Assembly (NCBI GenBank): GCA_002404865.1
Contig: DHKP01000007.1
Span: 1 to 64,000 of the forward strand
DNA length: 64,000 nt
DNA from: Caryophanales bacterium UBA4691
GTDB lineage: Bacteria; Bacillota_I; Bacilli_A; RFN20; CAG-826
Direction of reading: 5' to 3'
Position 1 is the first letter of the stretch; each line of letters starts with the position of its first letter. Of this stretch, positions 8,839 through 17,593 are shown piece by piece. The notes below the pieces were generated by a model that saw only the letters and a program-made list of their open reading frames with translations, did no database searches and was not told the DNA's origin. The translations under genes were made by a program, and so were the position numbers.

Positions 8839-8920
8839 TTCTTTAATGCGTTTTCTTTTTCTTGCAAATTAGCTTTTCTAAAGGCACAATAATCCACTTT
8901 CATGAGGTGTGACGAAGGTT

Positions 8921-10048
8921 ATGAAATTAGAAGGAAAAGGAATCGACAAAGAGATACTCGATACCAAAAATACACTGACGAATTTTTCTAATAGTATCTT
9001 AAAACATTATGGTGTTAGCCATTTTCATTCTACGATCAAAGAAGTGGACGTTGCATTAAAAGGGCACAAAAAAGTTGCCGTGTTTCTTTTCGATGGGGCA
9101 AGCGAATATAACCTTTCTTTATATCCGAAAACGAATCGCTTTCTTCTTTCTCACAAACTAAAAACAATTCATTCGGTAAACCCTGCAACTACGGTCGCGT
9201 GCACCACGGCCTTTTTAAGCGCACGTTTTCCCATTGAAACCGGTTGGCTTGGATGGAGTTTAAATTTTCCTTCTTTTGGGCCAGTGGACGCTTTTTCTGG
9301 CAAGTCTTCTTATGGCGACAAAGGGGTTAACGATCCTCTTATTATGAAGAGGAGTGCCCCTTATACCAATATCATTGAACTTTTGCAAAAAGCTGGAGTA
9401 AACGCGAAAGCATCCTATGAATATCCAGTTGAAAATTTAAATGGGCCCAGAAACTATAAAGCCGCTATAAAGCAATATTCTTCTTTCTTTTCTCACGGCG
9501 GTGAATTTCTTTATGGCTACTTCAAAAATCCGGACAAAACGATCCATGAATACGGGACGAAATCTTTCCATACATGGTGGCAATTCCGCAAAATAGCTTC
9601 TTTTTTAAAACGCTTTACGAAGAAAAACCCCGATGTTTTGGTCTTTAGTTTTGCCGATCATGGCTTAATCGATGTCATTACCAAGGATTTAAGCGATTAC
9701 CCTGATATTGAATCTACCCTTTCCTATCCGATTTCTCTTGATGCGCGCATTCCGACTTTCTTCGTGAAAAAAGGAGAAGAAAGTGCATTTGAAACGGCTT
9801 TTCAGAAGCATTTAGGCGATGATTTCTTGCTTGTGGAAAAAGATGATATCATCAAAATGAAATTCTTTGGTGAAGGGGATCCTGCCAAAATCAGTCTCGA
9901 TTTTATCGGGGATTATGTGGGTATTAGTAAAACCAATACGGTCTTGAAGGAATACTTCGGCAATAAAGACAAGCATCCTCTTATCGGCCACCATAGCGGG
10001 GCTAGCAAAGAAGAACGGGAGATTCTATTAGGGGTATATAATCTTTAG
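8921..10048 (+). CDS. Alkaline-phosphatase-superfamily phosphodiesterase/nucleotide pyrophosphatase-like protein
   Basis: The ~375-residue protein belongs to the type I phosphodiesterase/nucleotide pyrophosphatase branch. VAVFLFDGASEYN near residues 48-60 supplies a metal-binding Asp. NPATTVACTTAFLSARFP supplies the predicted catalytic Thr (second T of TT). FADHGLIDV near residue 245 gives Asp and His ligands, and a late GHHSG supplies the last His. No signal peptide is seen, so it appears cytoplasmic. The start is uncertain: ATG 8921 is used here, but GTG 8909 in frame is possible. A promoter-like TTGCAA (8862) with CACAAT 17 nt later lies upstream. The substrate cannot be told from sequence. 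Confidence 0.75.
   Translation: MKLEGKGIDKEILDTKNTLTNFSNSILKHYGVSHFHSTIKEVDVALKGHKKVAVFLFDGASEYNLSLYPKTNRFLLSHKLKTIHSVNPATTVACTTAFLSARFPIETGWLGWSLNFPSFGPVDAFSGKSSYGDKGVNDPLIMKRSAPYTNIIELLQKAGVNAKASYEYPVENLNGPRNYKAAIKQYSSFFSHGGEFLYGYFKNPDKTIHEYGTKSFHTWWQFRKIASFLKRFTKKNPDVLVFSFADHGLIDVITKDLSDYPDIESTLSYPISLDARIPTFFVKKGEESAFETAFQKHLGDDFLLVEKDDIIKMKFFGEGDPAKISLDFIGDYVGISKTNTVLKEYFGNKDKHPLIGHHSGASKEEREILLGVYNL
10037..10042 (+). promoter_or_regulatory. -10 box for the valS T-box transcript
   Basis: TATAAT lies at the end of the preceding coding region, about 20 nt before the first T-box helix. That placement would start the transcript just upstream of stem I. The -35 match is poor. Confidence 0.45.
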
Positions 10049-10061
10049 ATAAGCAACGATG

Positions 10062-10312
10062 ACTCACTTCAATAATTTCTAGCAATGAAGATTGCTCCCG
10101 TCTATAATCATTTCGTCGAAGAAACAGAGGGATTTACCTTGTTTCCTAGTAAAGTGAGCCTGCGTTGGTGAGAAAAGGCCTAGAGGAACGGTAATGAGTC
10201 GCTATGGAGACGGTAACCGGCCTTAACGGAAAAAAGAAGTGCAAGATTTATCTTGAACTAAGGTGGTACCACGCATTTAGCGCCCTTAGAAAAACGAGGG
10301 CGTTTTATTTTT
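10062..10312 (+). promoter_or_regulatory. T-box riboswitch controlling valS
   Basis: The leader has the conserved T-box core AAGGTGGTACCACG (about 10260-10273), which in the antiterminator bulge pairs with the uncharged tRNA 3' end. A terminator stem CGCCCT / AGGGCG (10281-10302) with a T run follows, ending just before the valS SD. The base of stem I can be drawn as CTCACTT (10063-10069) with AAGTGAG (10152-10158). The triplet immediately before the 3' strand is GTA (10149-10151), a valine codon in the expected specifier position. Uncharged tRNA-Val would favour antitermination. The specifier assignment is an inference from position. Confidence 0.9.
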
Positions 10313-10324
10313 TGGAGGAATAGT

Positions 10325-12910
10325 ATGCTCGACAAACATTATGACCACAAAGAAGTGGAAAAAGGAAAATACGATAGCTGGGTGAGCAAAGGGTACTTTA
10401 CCGCTGGCGATTTATCGAAAAAGCCATTTTCCATGGTGATTCCGCCACCAAACGTGACCGGTAAATTGCATTTAGGACACGTCATGGATACGATTCCTGA
10501 CGATATCATTTGCCGTTACAAACGAATGAAAGGCTACGATGTTTTATGGGTCCCTGGAACCGACCATGCAGGAATCGCTACCCAAGCGAAAGTGGATGCT
10601 GCTTTAAACGCAAAAGGGATATCCCGTTATGACATTGGGCGAGAGGCTTTCTTAGAAGAAGCTTGGAAATGGAAAAAAGAATACGCTTCAATCATCCATT
10701 CGCAATGGGCAAAGCTAGGCTTATCCGTTGATTATACACGTGAAAGATTTACGTTAGACGATGGCTTATCCAAAGCGGTGCGGCGCGTTTTTGTGACGCT
10801 ATATAACGAAGGGCTAATCTATCGCGGGGAAAAAATCATTAACTGGGACCCAGTCATGAAAACGGCCTTAAGCAACATTGAGGTTATTTATAAAGACGAT
10901 CCTGGAGAATTCTTTTATTTTTCTTACGATGTTATCGGGACAAAAGACAAACTAATCGTTGCGACAACGCGTCCCGAAACGATGTTTGGCGATACTGCGG
11001 TTTTCGTCAATCCAAAAGACGAACGTTATGCTAAATACGTTGGCAAGAAATGCATTAACCCCGCTAACGGCGACATTTTACCGATTATCTCGGACGAATA
11101 TGTCGACAAGAGTTTCGGGACGGGTGTCATGAAATGCACACCAGCTCATGACCCTAACGACTTCGCCTTAGCGAAAAAATATGGTTTCCCGTTCATTAAA
11201 GTTCTCACTGAAGAAGCGAAGATGAATGAAAGAGCGGGGAAATACGAAGGCATGGACCGTTATGAGTGTCGGAAAGTGCTTGTGGAAGACATCAAAGAAA
11301 GCGGGCATCTAGTGAAGATTGAAAAAATCGTTCATAACGTTGGCCATAGTGAACGGAGCGGGGCGGTTGTTGAGCCAATGCTCAGTAAGCAATGGTTCGT
11401 CAAAATGAAACCTCTTGCCGCCTCGATTTTGTCCAGCCAAAAAGGAAAAGAGAATAAAGTCGAATTCATTCCACATCGTTTTGAAAAAGTCTTGACTCGT
11501 TGGATGGAAAATGTCGATGATTGGTGCATTTCGCGCCAACTTTGGTGGGGACATAGAATTCCTGCTTATTATCACAAAAAAACGGGCGGGATCTTAGTGA
11601 GCGAGGAGCCGCCAAAAGATATTGAAAATTACACGCAAGATGAAGATGTCTTAGATACATGGTTTAGTAGTGGTTTATGGCCATTTTCCACTTTAGGATG
11701 GCCAAATACCGACTCCCCAGATTATCAGCGCTATTTCCCGACTGATGCTTTGGTCACTGGTTACGACATCATCTTTTTCTGGGTGAGCCGCATGATGTTC
11801 CAATCTCTTCATTTCACGAAGAAAGCCCCATTTAAAAAAGTGATTATCCATGGCTTAATCCGTGATGAACAAGGCCGAAAAATGTCAAAATCATTAGGGA
11901 ATGGCATTGATCCGATTGACGTTATCGAAAAATACGGCGTCGATGCTCTCCGCTATTTTATTTCCACGAATAGTACCCCGGGGCTCGATATGCGTTATAG
12001 CGATGCCAAAGTGATTGCCTCAAGTAACTATTTAAATAAAATCTGGAATAGCTGCCGCTTTGTCGAAATGGTGATAGGGGATAATTTTGAACCGCGATCA
12101 ATCGAAAAAAAGAGACTTTCGACGATCGATGCATCCATATTAGACAAATTAGAGAGAACCATTAAAAAAGTTTCCGCGAAAATGGAACAGTTCCAATTTG
12201 GGCAAGCTTCAACGATTCTTTATAACTTTGTCTATGATGATTTTTGCTCTTCTTACTTAGAAATGAGCAAAGTCGCGCTTCAAAACGAAGGCGAAGAAGC
12301 CGAAATCACGAAAAATGTGCTTTATAAGGTAATGCGTGAAATCATTCTCATGATTAGCCCATACGCTCCTTTCGTTTCCGAAGAGATGTATTTATCTCTT
12401 CCAAAACATTTAGAAAGCGTATGTCTAGAGTCTTATCCGGAATATGACCGCTCCTTGCTCAACAAAAAAGCAACCGAAAAAGTGAGCATTTTAGAGCAAA
12501 TGATCCGTGACATCCGCAACTACAAGAGTTCGAACAATATCGCTCCTAATGCTGCAGTTAAACTAGTTATTTCGCCAAAAGAGCCTTTTATCGGCGCGAG
12601 TACTTATTTAAAGCGCTTCACATTCGCTAGTGAAATCAAAATATCTGCTACACCACTAGAAGGCAATCCGTTCTTCTATGATGGCTACGAGCTTCTTACT
12701 GAGGAAGACATTGATAAAGGTGCCTTGTTGGACCGCCTTAGCAAAGAGAAAGAAAAACTAGAAAACGAGGTAGCACGTGGCGAAAAGATTCTTTCTAACA
12801 AAGGATTCCTCAATAAGGCTCCCGCGGAAAAAGTGAAGCTCGAACAAGAAAAACTTCAAAAGAACCGCTCTTTGCTCGATAACATTGTGCACAAAATACA
12901 ATCTTTGTAA
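10325..12910 (+). CDS. valS: Valyl-tRNA synthetase
   Basis: The 861-residue class Ia synthetase shows PPPNVTGKLHLGH (HIGH signature, residues ~39-51), KMSKS near residues 519-523 (GRKMSKSLG), the editing CP1 domain between them (ATTRPETMFGDTAV, TPAHDPNDF), and the ValRS-specific C-terminal coiled coil (LDRLSKEKEKLENEVARGEKIL). It charges tRNA-Val. It has a strong SD (GGAGGAA) right after the T-box terminator, so expression should track tRNA-Val charging. FolC, which often follows in Bacillus, is absent here. Confidence 0.98.
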   Translation: MLDKHYDHKEVEKGKYDSWVSKGYFTAGDLSKKPFSMVIPPPNVTGKLHLGHVMDTIPDDIICRYKRMKGYDVLWVPGTDHAGIATQAKVDAALNAKGISRYDIGREAFLEEAWKWKKEYASIIHSQWAKLGLSVDYTRERFTLDDGLSKAVRRVFVTLYNEGLIYRGEKIINWDPVMKTALSNIEVIYKDDPGEFFYFSYDVIGTKDKLIVATTRPETMFGDTAVFVNPKDERYAKYVGKKCINPANGDILPIISDEYVDKSFGTGVMKCTPAHDPNDFALAKKYGFPFIKVLTEEAKMNERAGKYEGMDRYECRKVLVEDIKESGHLVKIEKIVHNVGHSERSGAVVEPMLSKQWFVKMKPLAASILSSQKGKENKVEFIPHRFEKVLTRWMENVDDWCISRQLWWGHRIPAYYHKKTGGILVSEEPPKDIENYTQDEDVLDTWFSSGLWPFSTLGWPNTDSPDYQRYFPTDALVTGYDIIFFWVSRMMFQSLHFTKKAPFKKVIIHGLIRDEQGRKMSKSLGNGIDPIDVIEKYGVDALRYFISTNSTPGLDMRYSDAKVIASSNYLNKIWNSCRFVEMVIGDNFEPRSIEKKRLSTIDASILDKLERTIKKVSAKMEQFQFGQASTILYNFVYDDFCSSYLEMSKVALQNEGEEAEITKNVLYKVMREIILMISPYAPFVSEEMYLSLPKHLESVCLESYPEYDRSLLNKKATEKVSILEQMIRDIRNYKSSNNIAPNAAVKLVISPKEPFIGASTYLKRFTFASEIKISATPLEGNPFFYDGYELLTEEDIDKGALLDRLSKEKEKLENEVARGEKILSNKGFLNKAPAEKVKLEQEKLQKNRSLLDNIVHKIQSL

Positions 12911-12974
12911 ATCAAAGCATTTTTTTGGTAAAAACGCTCCTTTTGCCCCTATTAAAGAGTGAAAGGAGTTTTTT

Positions 12975-13157
12975 ATGAAAGGAATACCATTAACCAACAA
13001 AGAAAAGAAGGAGATCGTTCCAGGAGAGGCGATTACATTAGCCGCTGTCTTATCCATTTTGTCTATCTCTTTAATCGCTGTAGTCGTATACCGCATATTC
13101 ATGAGCAAAAAAGGAACACTTAAACTTCCTGGTGGCTGGGCGTTTTCTTGGAACTAA
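12975..13157 (+). CDS. Small single-pass membrane protein (60 aa), unrecognised
   Basis: The frame has a strong SD (GAAAGGAG) 6-8 nt before ATG, which makes it very likely a real gene. The product has a polar, charged N-terminus (~17 residues, ending VPGEA), one hydrophobic helix at about residues 18-42, a basic stop-transfer patch (RIFMSKKG) and a Trp-rich tail PGGWAFSWN. There is no cleavable signal or lipobox. It lies between valS and radC. A membrane regulator or bacteriocin-like peptide are both conceivable; nothing in the context supports either. Confidence 0.7.
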   Translation: MKGIPLTNKEKKEIVPGEAITLAAVLSILSISLIAVVVYRIFMSKKGTLKLPGGWAFSWN

Positions 13158-13160
13158 TTT

Positions 13161-13874
13161 ATGAAAATCCAAGAAATAGACAAAAATGTCAGGCCTAGAG
13201 AAAAAGCGCAGCTAAAAGGTTTCGATGGCCTCAGCGATGAAGAACTTTTAGCAATCATCTTAGGGAAGGGCGTAAAAGAGAAAAACGCGATTGAAGTCGC
13301 TCGCTCTTTGCTTGACTGTTGCCGTGGATTTACTGGCTTATTTAAAAGCGATATGGCCCATTTATGTTCCTTTTTGGGGATAGGGAAGGTCAAAGCTATC
13401 GAATTGCTTGCGATAGCTGAAATCACTAGAAGGGCAGCGAAAGAAACTCTACCCTCCTTAAAGAGGCCAACTAGCGAAGAAATTTTTAAGGCTTATGCGC
13501 CTTCGGTAGCCTTACTTGAAAAGGAGACAGTTGTTTTGCTTCTTTTTGATCGCTCCGGATCTTACCAAGGCGAACGCTCTATTTCCATCGGCACAGAAGA
13601 TTCGGTTACTTTTTCCCATTTAGAGATTTTGCGAACCTTATTACGCTCCAACGCCCATTATTTTTATTTGCTTCACAATCATCCAAGTGGGGACCCACTC
13701 CCGAGCAAAGGAGAAGTGAGTGATACCCTTCGCTTGAAAGAAGAAGCGGAAGAACTGTTTCTCTATCTGATTGATCACATCATCATTAGCAAAAATCGTT
13801 ACTTTTCGTTTTCCTCCAACCAATTATTCGATAGTTGCAAAGAAAGAAAAACATCGTTGAATTCAAGGGCATGA
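13161..13874 (+). CDS. radC: RadC/YsxA-family JAB-domain protein
   Basis: The 237-residue protein has an N-terminal helix-hairpin-helix region (LCSFLGIGKVKAIELLAIAE) and a C-terminal JAB/MPN domain with the metal motif HNHPSGDP (His172, His174, Asp near 179). The family is often called DNA-repair protein RadC, but its biochemical role is unsettled. It starts 3 nt after the preceding small gene's stop codon. In Bacillus radC is followed by mreBCD; here it is followed by a 664-nt gene-poor interval. Confidence 0.93.
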   Translation: MKIQEIDKNVRPREKAQLKGFDGLSDEELLAIILGKGVKEKNAIEVARSLLDCCRGFTGLFKSDMAHLCSFLGIGKVKAIELLAIAEITRRAAKETLPSLKRPTSEEIFKAYAPSVALLEKETVVLLLFDRSGSYQGERSISIGTEDSVTFSHLEILRTLLRSNAHYFYLLHNHPSGDPLPSKGEVSDTLRLKEEAEELFLYLIDHIIISKNRYFSFSSNQLFDSCKERKTSLNSRA

Positions 13875-14402
13875 AACAACACAAAAATTCTGTCATTTTT
13901 TTGACTATTAAGGCAATAATGAGACAAAATCAGGAATCCGTTGAATGAAAAAATATTTCTAAATGGTTCTACATCGCTAGATTTATTACGAATATATTCA
14001 GTACGCTTTGTTTTTTGATTGCGGTTTGTATGGACACTTATTAAGAATAGCAACACTGTTATTAGAGAATTCTTAAATAATAATCCTCGTCAAAATCGAA
14101 CCTTCAATGATTTAAAACTAGCTGCGGCTTTAGCAATGAAACATTCAATTTTTTTGATTACGCTAATGAATGGAGAGGAAGTAGAGGGTTCTCAAGAATA
14201 AAGAAAGGGGAATAGGATTGAGAAAAAGAGCACAGGATTTTACATTGTTGCTTCTGCTTTCTGGTTTTGTCGAATTATCTAAGTTGGACTGTCTCGATTC
14301 TACTGCATTTCTTTCAAAAATAGACGAGAAGAAGTAGGATAAGCAAGTCATTAACGCTCCTTCCGAAAACCGTTTTTTATATGAAGGTCGTTCGCTTTTT
14401 AC
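13875..14402 (+). other. Gene-poor interval where mreBCD/minCD usually sit
   Basis: Between radC and the rplU promoter there is no convincing gene. Short open stretches exist: about 31 hydrophobic codons around 13,950-14,042; a TTG-initiated 60-codon frame at 14,019-14,201; and a TTG-initiated 39-codon frame at 14,218-14,337 preceded by AAGGGG. None has a clear ATG, and they read like a decaying coding region broken by frameshifts. Nothing in them is recognisably MreB, MreC, MinD or SpoIVF. Confidence 0.5.
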
Positions 14403-14431
14403 TTGCTTTAGTTACTTTAACTAAGTATATT
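14403..14431 (+). promoter_or_regulatory. Promoter of the rplU-prp-rpmA operon
   Basis: TTGCTT (14403-14408) and TATATT (14426-14431) are 17 nt apart. The predicted start falls at about 14,438, exactly at the base of the leader hairpin described next. Confidence 0.6.
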
Positions 14432-14438
14432 TACTAAC

Positions 14439-14466
14439 GTTGTTGCCCTTCTTTTAGGGCTACAAC
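14439..14466 (+). promoter_or_regulatory. Candidate L21 leader hairpin
   Basis: GTTGT-T-GCCCT pairs with AGGGC-T-ACAAC around a short TTCTTT loop at the predicted 5' end of the transcript, about 75 nt before rplU. Firmicute rplU operons carry a structured autoregulatory L21 leader. This hairpin occupies the right place, but assignment to that family is inferred from position and needs a covariance-model search. Confidence 0.5.
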
Positions 14467-14538
14467 CGCATCGAATTGGTTTTAAAGTCAAGAAATTGCA
14501 CCATTAGAGCGAGTAATTAGCCATAGGAGGAACAAAGC

Positions 14539-14847
14539 ATGTACGCCATTGTTGAAACTGGTGGAAAGCAAGTCAAGGTCGCTGTCGGTGACAAAATCTA
14601 CGTGGAAAAATTAGACGCGGCAGCCGGCAAGGAAATTACCCTTGATAAAGTTCTCTTCGTCGGAGGCGAAAAAACAATCGTTGGAAATCCTTATGTTAAG
14701 GATGCCAACGTTGTTGCCAAAGTCGAAAAGCAAGGTCTTTCCAAAAAAATCACCATCTACAAGTACAAAAGCAAGGCTAACGAGAGAAAGACCATCGGTC
14801 ATCGTCAGCCTTACACTTGCTTAGTGATCAAAACCATTAACGCCTAA
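14539..14847 (+). CDS. rplU: 50S ribosomal protein L21
   Basis: The 102-residue protein matches bL21: N-terminal [18 protein letters not shown] and C-terminal [21 protein letters not shown] are signature segments that bind 23S rRNA. It has a strong SD (AGGAGG) 10 nt before ATG. The stop overlaps the next start (TAATG). First gene of the classic rplU-prp-rpmA operon. Confidence 0.98.
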   Translation: MYAIVETGGKQVKVAVGDKIYVEKLDAAAGKEITLDKVLFVGGEKTIVGNPYVKDANVVAKVEKQGLSKKITIYKYKSKANERKTIGHRQPYTCLVIKTINA

Positions 14848-15164
14848 TGATAAAGATTCAAGTTACTTATTGTAAGCATTCCTTCGTTAGCTTAATCTCC
14901 AGTGGACACGCAAAGTTTGCTGAAGAAGGTAAAGACATTGTCTGTGCCGCAGTTAGCGCCATCCTTCAAGGTGGGGTACAAGCCCTAAAAGACAATGAAA
15001 GTTACTATTCGTTGACGATGAAAAAAGGGTATCTTGAAATCAAAAGAATCGCGCCAAATATGAGCGAGCATGACGAGACAGTCATTGAAACGATTATTAC
15101 GCAATTAGAAAGCATCGCACAGGTTTCGAATGGACATGTGCTGCTAGAAAGGAAGCAAAAATGA
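14847..15164 (+). CDS. prp: Ribosomal-processing cysteine protease Prp
   Basis: The 105-residue YsxB/Prp family member has its catalytic pair in [17 protein letters not shown] (His at about residue 21, Cys at about 33). Prp removes the N-terminal extension of L27 in Firmicutes. The downstream rpmA encodes exactly such an extension, so enzyme and substrate are adjacent. It overlaps rplU by 1 nt and rpmA by 4 nt, indicating coupled translation. Confidence 0.95.
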   Translation: MIKIQVTYCKHSFVSLISSGHAKFAEEGKDIVCAAVSAILQGGVQALKDNESYYSLTMKKGYLEIKRIAPNMSEHDETVIETIITQLESIAQVSNGHVLLERKQK

Positions 15165-15451
15165 AATTTGTTATCGATTTACAGCTCTTCGCTTCCAAGA
15201 AGGGCGTCTCTAGCACAAAAAACGGCCGTGATAGCGCTGGTCGCAGATTAGGTGCTAAAGTCGGTGATGGCCAAAAGGTCCTTGCTGGTAATATTCTCTA
15301 CCGTCAACGTGGAACGAGAATGAAAGCCGGTGAAGGGGCAGGGCTTGGCGGAGATGATACCATCTTTGCCCGCATCGACGGCATTGTGAAATTCGAACGT
15401 GTCGGCAAGACCGGAAAAAAGATTTCAGTCTACGCCGTTGAATCGAAATAA
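15161..15451 (+). CDS. rpmA: 50S ribosomal protein L27 with cleavable N-terminal extension
   Basis: The 96-residue bL27 begins with an extension ending LQLFA followed by [14 protein letters not shown]. The Prp recognition site (LQxFA before the S/A-KKG of mature L27) is intact, so the mature protein should start at about Ser12, exposing the tail that reaches the peptidyl-transferase centre. Last gene of the operon; a terminator follows 13 nt downstream. Confidence 0.98.
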   Translation: MKFVIDLQLFASKKGVSSTKNGRDSAGRRLGAKVGDGQKVLAGNILYRQRGTRMKAGEGAGLGGDDTIFARIDGIVKFERVGKTGKKISVYAVESK

Positions 15452-15464
15452 GCAGACTAATGAG

Positions 15465-15494
15465 GCGGCCCTTTGAAAGGAGGGCCGCTTTTGT
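15465..15494 (+). terminator. Terminator of the rplU operon
   Basis: The 8-bp GC-rich stem GCGGCCCT / AGGGCCGC has an 8-nt loop and a TTTTGTTT tail. The tail overlaps the -35 box of the next promoter. Confidence 0.9.
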
Positions 15495-15519
15495 TTAAAA
15501 TATCGAAAGCGCTTAAAAT
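15491..15519 (+). promoter_or_regulatory. Leaderless promoter of the glycosyltransferase gene
   Basis: TTGTTT (15491-15496) and TAAAAT (15514-15519) are 17 nt apart. The -10 ends 8 nt before the ATG at 15528 and no SD is present. The -35 lies in the U-tract of the preceding terminator, a compact arrangement. Confidence 0.55.
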
Positions 15520-15527
15520 GTAATCCT

Positions 15528-16286
15528 ATGAAGCTATCCATAATCTTGCCTGTAAGGAATCAAACGGACAAATTACTCAGAAATTTAAAAGAGAAAATCA
15601 TTCCCTATTTTGATAATCAGCACATTCTCTACGATATTTTGGTCGAAAGCGATGGTTCCTCAAAAGAAGAGGAAGAAAAATTAGAAAGGGGGTTACTCAC
15701 TATGCCTATGCAAGTGAAACACATTCCCTACGAGAATAAGTTTGGAAAAGGATACGCTATCAAGAAAGGAATCCTTTTTTCGAATAGTGATTACGTTCTT
15801 TTTATGGATGTGGATCTTTCTACCGATTTAAGCGCTTTCGAAGCAATAAAGAAAGATTTGGGAAAATACGACTGCTTCATCGGAAGCCGCGAGGCCAAAG
15901 GAGCTAAAATCGTTGAAAAACAGACTCTTTTACGCCGTTTAACCCATTGGGGCTGTATCACTTTGATTCGCTTTAAATTTCACTTAAAAGGAATCACTGA
16001 TACGCAGTGCGGCTACAAAATGTTCCGAACAAATGTCGCTAAAATAATGGCAAAGCACCAAATCATTGATGCTTTTGCCTTCGATGTTGAATACTTATAT
16101 TTCCTTTCCTTAAATCATTTTACTATTAAAGAGGTACCGGTCATTTGGAAAGACGATCCTGATAGTAGTATCTCCCCAAAGCTAATGAATATTTCATGGA
16201 ATTTCTACAAAGCGCTCCATAAAATCAAGAAAAACAAAAAGAATTACCTATTAAGTGAAGAAGAAAAGATGTCTCTAAAAGCTTAG
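15528..16286 (+). CDS. Family 2 glycosyltransferase, polyprenyl-phosphate glycosyltransferase-like
   Basis: The 252-residue GT2 enzyme has the nucleotide-sugar fold start LSIILPVRNQTDKL, an acidic metal site VLFMDVDLSTD (DxD-like, near residue 95), and ITDTQCGYKMFR near residues 158-169, which is characteristic of dolichyl-phosphate glucosyl/mannosyltransferase relatives. It lacks C-terminal membrane helices, so it is a catalytic-domain-only form acting at the cytoplasmic membrane face. Probable role: loading a sugar on a lipid carrier for envelope glycan synthesis. The acceptor and sugar cannot be determined. Expressed from its own leaderless promoter, possibly with obg 15 nt downstream. Confidence 0.85.
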   Translation: MKLSIILPVRNQTDKLLRNLKEKIIPYFDNQHILYDILVESDGSSKEEEEKLERGLLTMPMQVKHIPYENKFGKGYAIKKGILFSNSDYVLFMDVDLSTDLSAFEAIKKDLGKYDCFIGSREAKGAKIVEKQTLLRRLTHWGCITLIRFKFHLKGITDTQCGYKMFRTNVAKIMAKHQIIDAFAFDVEYLYFLSLNHFTIKEVPVIWKDDPDSSISPKLMNISWNFYKALHKIKKNKKNYLLSEEEKMSLKA

Positions 16287-16301
16287 TTAAAAGGAGGCAA
16301 A

Positions 16302-17576
16302 ATGTTAATCGATCGTTGCGTTATTGAAGTAAGAAGCGGAAAGGGTGGTGATGGAGCCATCTGCTTTTTGCATGACAAAAACAAAGAATTCGGCGGCCCC
16401 GATGGCGGAAACGGAGGAAGGGGCGGAAGCGTTTATCTGATTGCCAAGAATAATCTCAATACCTTATACAATTTCCGTCATTCGCGGCTGATTAAAGCGA
16501 TGGACGGAGGGAAAGGCGATAAAAAGCTTATGACTGGTTTCTCTGCCCCTGATGTCATTGTTGAAGTACCAACTGGCACCGTCGTGAGCGAAGAAAAGAC
16601 AGGAAGGATCATTGCAGATTTAAAAGAAGAAAACGAAAAAGTTCTTGTCGCAAAGGGAGGAAGGGGCGGAAAGGGGAATGCCGCCTATAAAACTTCAAGA
16701 AACCGTGCGCCTAGAATCGCGGAAAACGGCGAACCTGCCGAAAAAAAACGCATTATTTTAGAATTGAAGATGCTCGCCGATGCTGGATTAATTGGCTTTC
16801 CTAGCGTTGGAAAATCAACTTTTTTGAACGTGGTCAGCAAAGCAAACGTTCCAACAGCGGATTATCCATTCACCACCTTGATACCAAATTTAGGCGTTGT
16901 TTATCTACCTGATGGAAGGTCTTTTGTTTTGGCGGATATGCCTGGATTAATTCAAGGGGCGCATGAAGGAAAAGGGTTAGGGATTCAGTTTCTTCGTCAT
17001 ATCGAAAGGACGAGGGTTTTGATTCACCTCGTTTCCATGGGTGGGGAACGCGATCCAGTCGAAGATTATAAAGCAATTCGAAAAGAACTCTCTTCCTATG
17101 GCGCTAGATTGGACGAGCGCCCAGAAATCGTTGTCGCAAGCAAAATGGATTGTGAAGGCGCCTTAGAAAGGAAAGAAAAGTTTGACAATGCTTTAGGGAT
17201 TCATTCTTTGCCTCTTTGCTCATTGACGCACGAAGGCATCCAAAACATTATTTCGAAAGCCAAAGAGTTTATTGATATTACTCCTTCCTTCCCTCTCAAA
17301 GGTATGGAGAAATTTGAAAAAGTCAAAGTTTATGATGGACACGATGACGAAGGTCCACTATTTGTCATCAAACGTGTTTCTTCCCACGAATGGAAAATTG
17401 AAGGAGATAAAGTCATTGAAAAGGCCGGTCGTATCAATACCCATGAAGAGGAGGGTTTGGCGTTACTCGTGAAATATCTAGACTCCATCGGAATCGAAAA
17501 AGCGCTGAAAGAAAAAGGAATAACTGAGGGAGACATCGTTCATTTAGGAGATTACACCTTCGAATATAGCGAATAG
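16302..17576 (+). CDS. obgE: GTPase Obg (ribosome assembly and stress)
   Basis: The 424-residue protein has the glycine-rich N-terminal OBG domain (GKGGDGAICFLHDKN, GGPDGGNGGRGG), a central G domain with GFPSVGKSTFL near residues 165-175 and DMPGLIQGA near 211, and a C-terminal OCT domain (residues ~345-424). It associates with the 50S subunit and is linked to (p)ppGpp signalling. It has a strong SD (AAAAGGAGG). Its place after rpmA matches Bacillus order. Confidence 0.97.
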   Translation: MLIDRCVIEVRSGKGGDGAICFLHDKNKEFGGPDGGNGGRGGSVYLIAKNNLNTLYNFRHSRLIKAMDGGKGDKKLMTGFSAPDVIVEVPTGTVVSEEKTGRIIADLKEENEKVLVAKGGRGGKGNAAYKTSRNRAPRIAENGEPAEKKRIILELKMLADAGLIGFPSVGKSTFLNVVSKANVPTADYPFTTLIPNLGVVYLPDGRSFVLADMPGLIQGAHEGKGLGIQFLRHIERTRVLIHLVSMGGERDPVEDYKAIRKELSSYGARLDERPEIVVASKMDCEGALERKEKFDNALGIHSLPLCSLTHEGIQNIISKAKEFIDITPSFPLKGMEKFEKVKVYDGHDDEGPLFVIKRVSSHEWKIEGDKVIEKAGRINTHEEEGLALLVKYLDSIGIEKALKEKGITEGDIVHLGDYTFEYSE

Positions 17577-17580
17577 TGGC

Positions 17581-17586
17581 TATAAT
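17581..17586 (+). promoter_or_regulatory. -10 box of a leaderless promoter before a 32-aa ORF and ruvAB
   Basis: TATAAT begins 4 nt after the obg stop and ends 7 nt before ATG 17594 (an in-frame ATG at 17588 is only 1 nt away). No SD is present. Confidence 0.55.
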
Positions 17587-17593
17587 AATGGTG

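Noticed and set aside
12975..13157. Class II bacteriocin precursor.
   Set aside because: No double-glycine leader, immunity or transporter gene is nearby, and the hydrophobic stretch behaves like a membrane anchor.
14019..14201. A 60-codon plus-strand frame between radC and rplU as a gene.
   Set aside because: It begins with TTG without SD, lies in a remnant-like interval, and shows no recognisable protein features.
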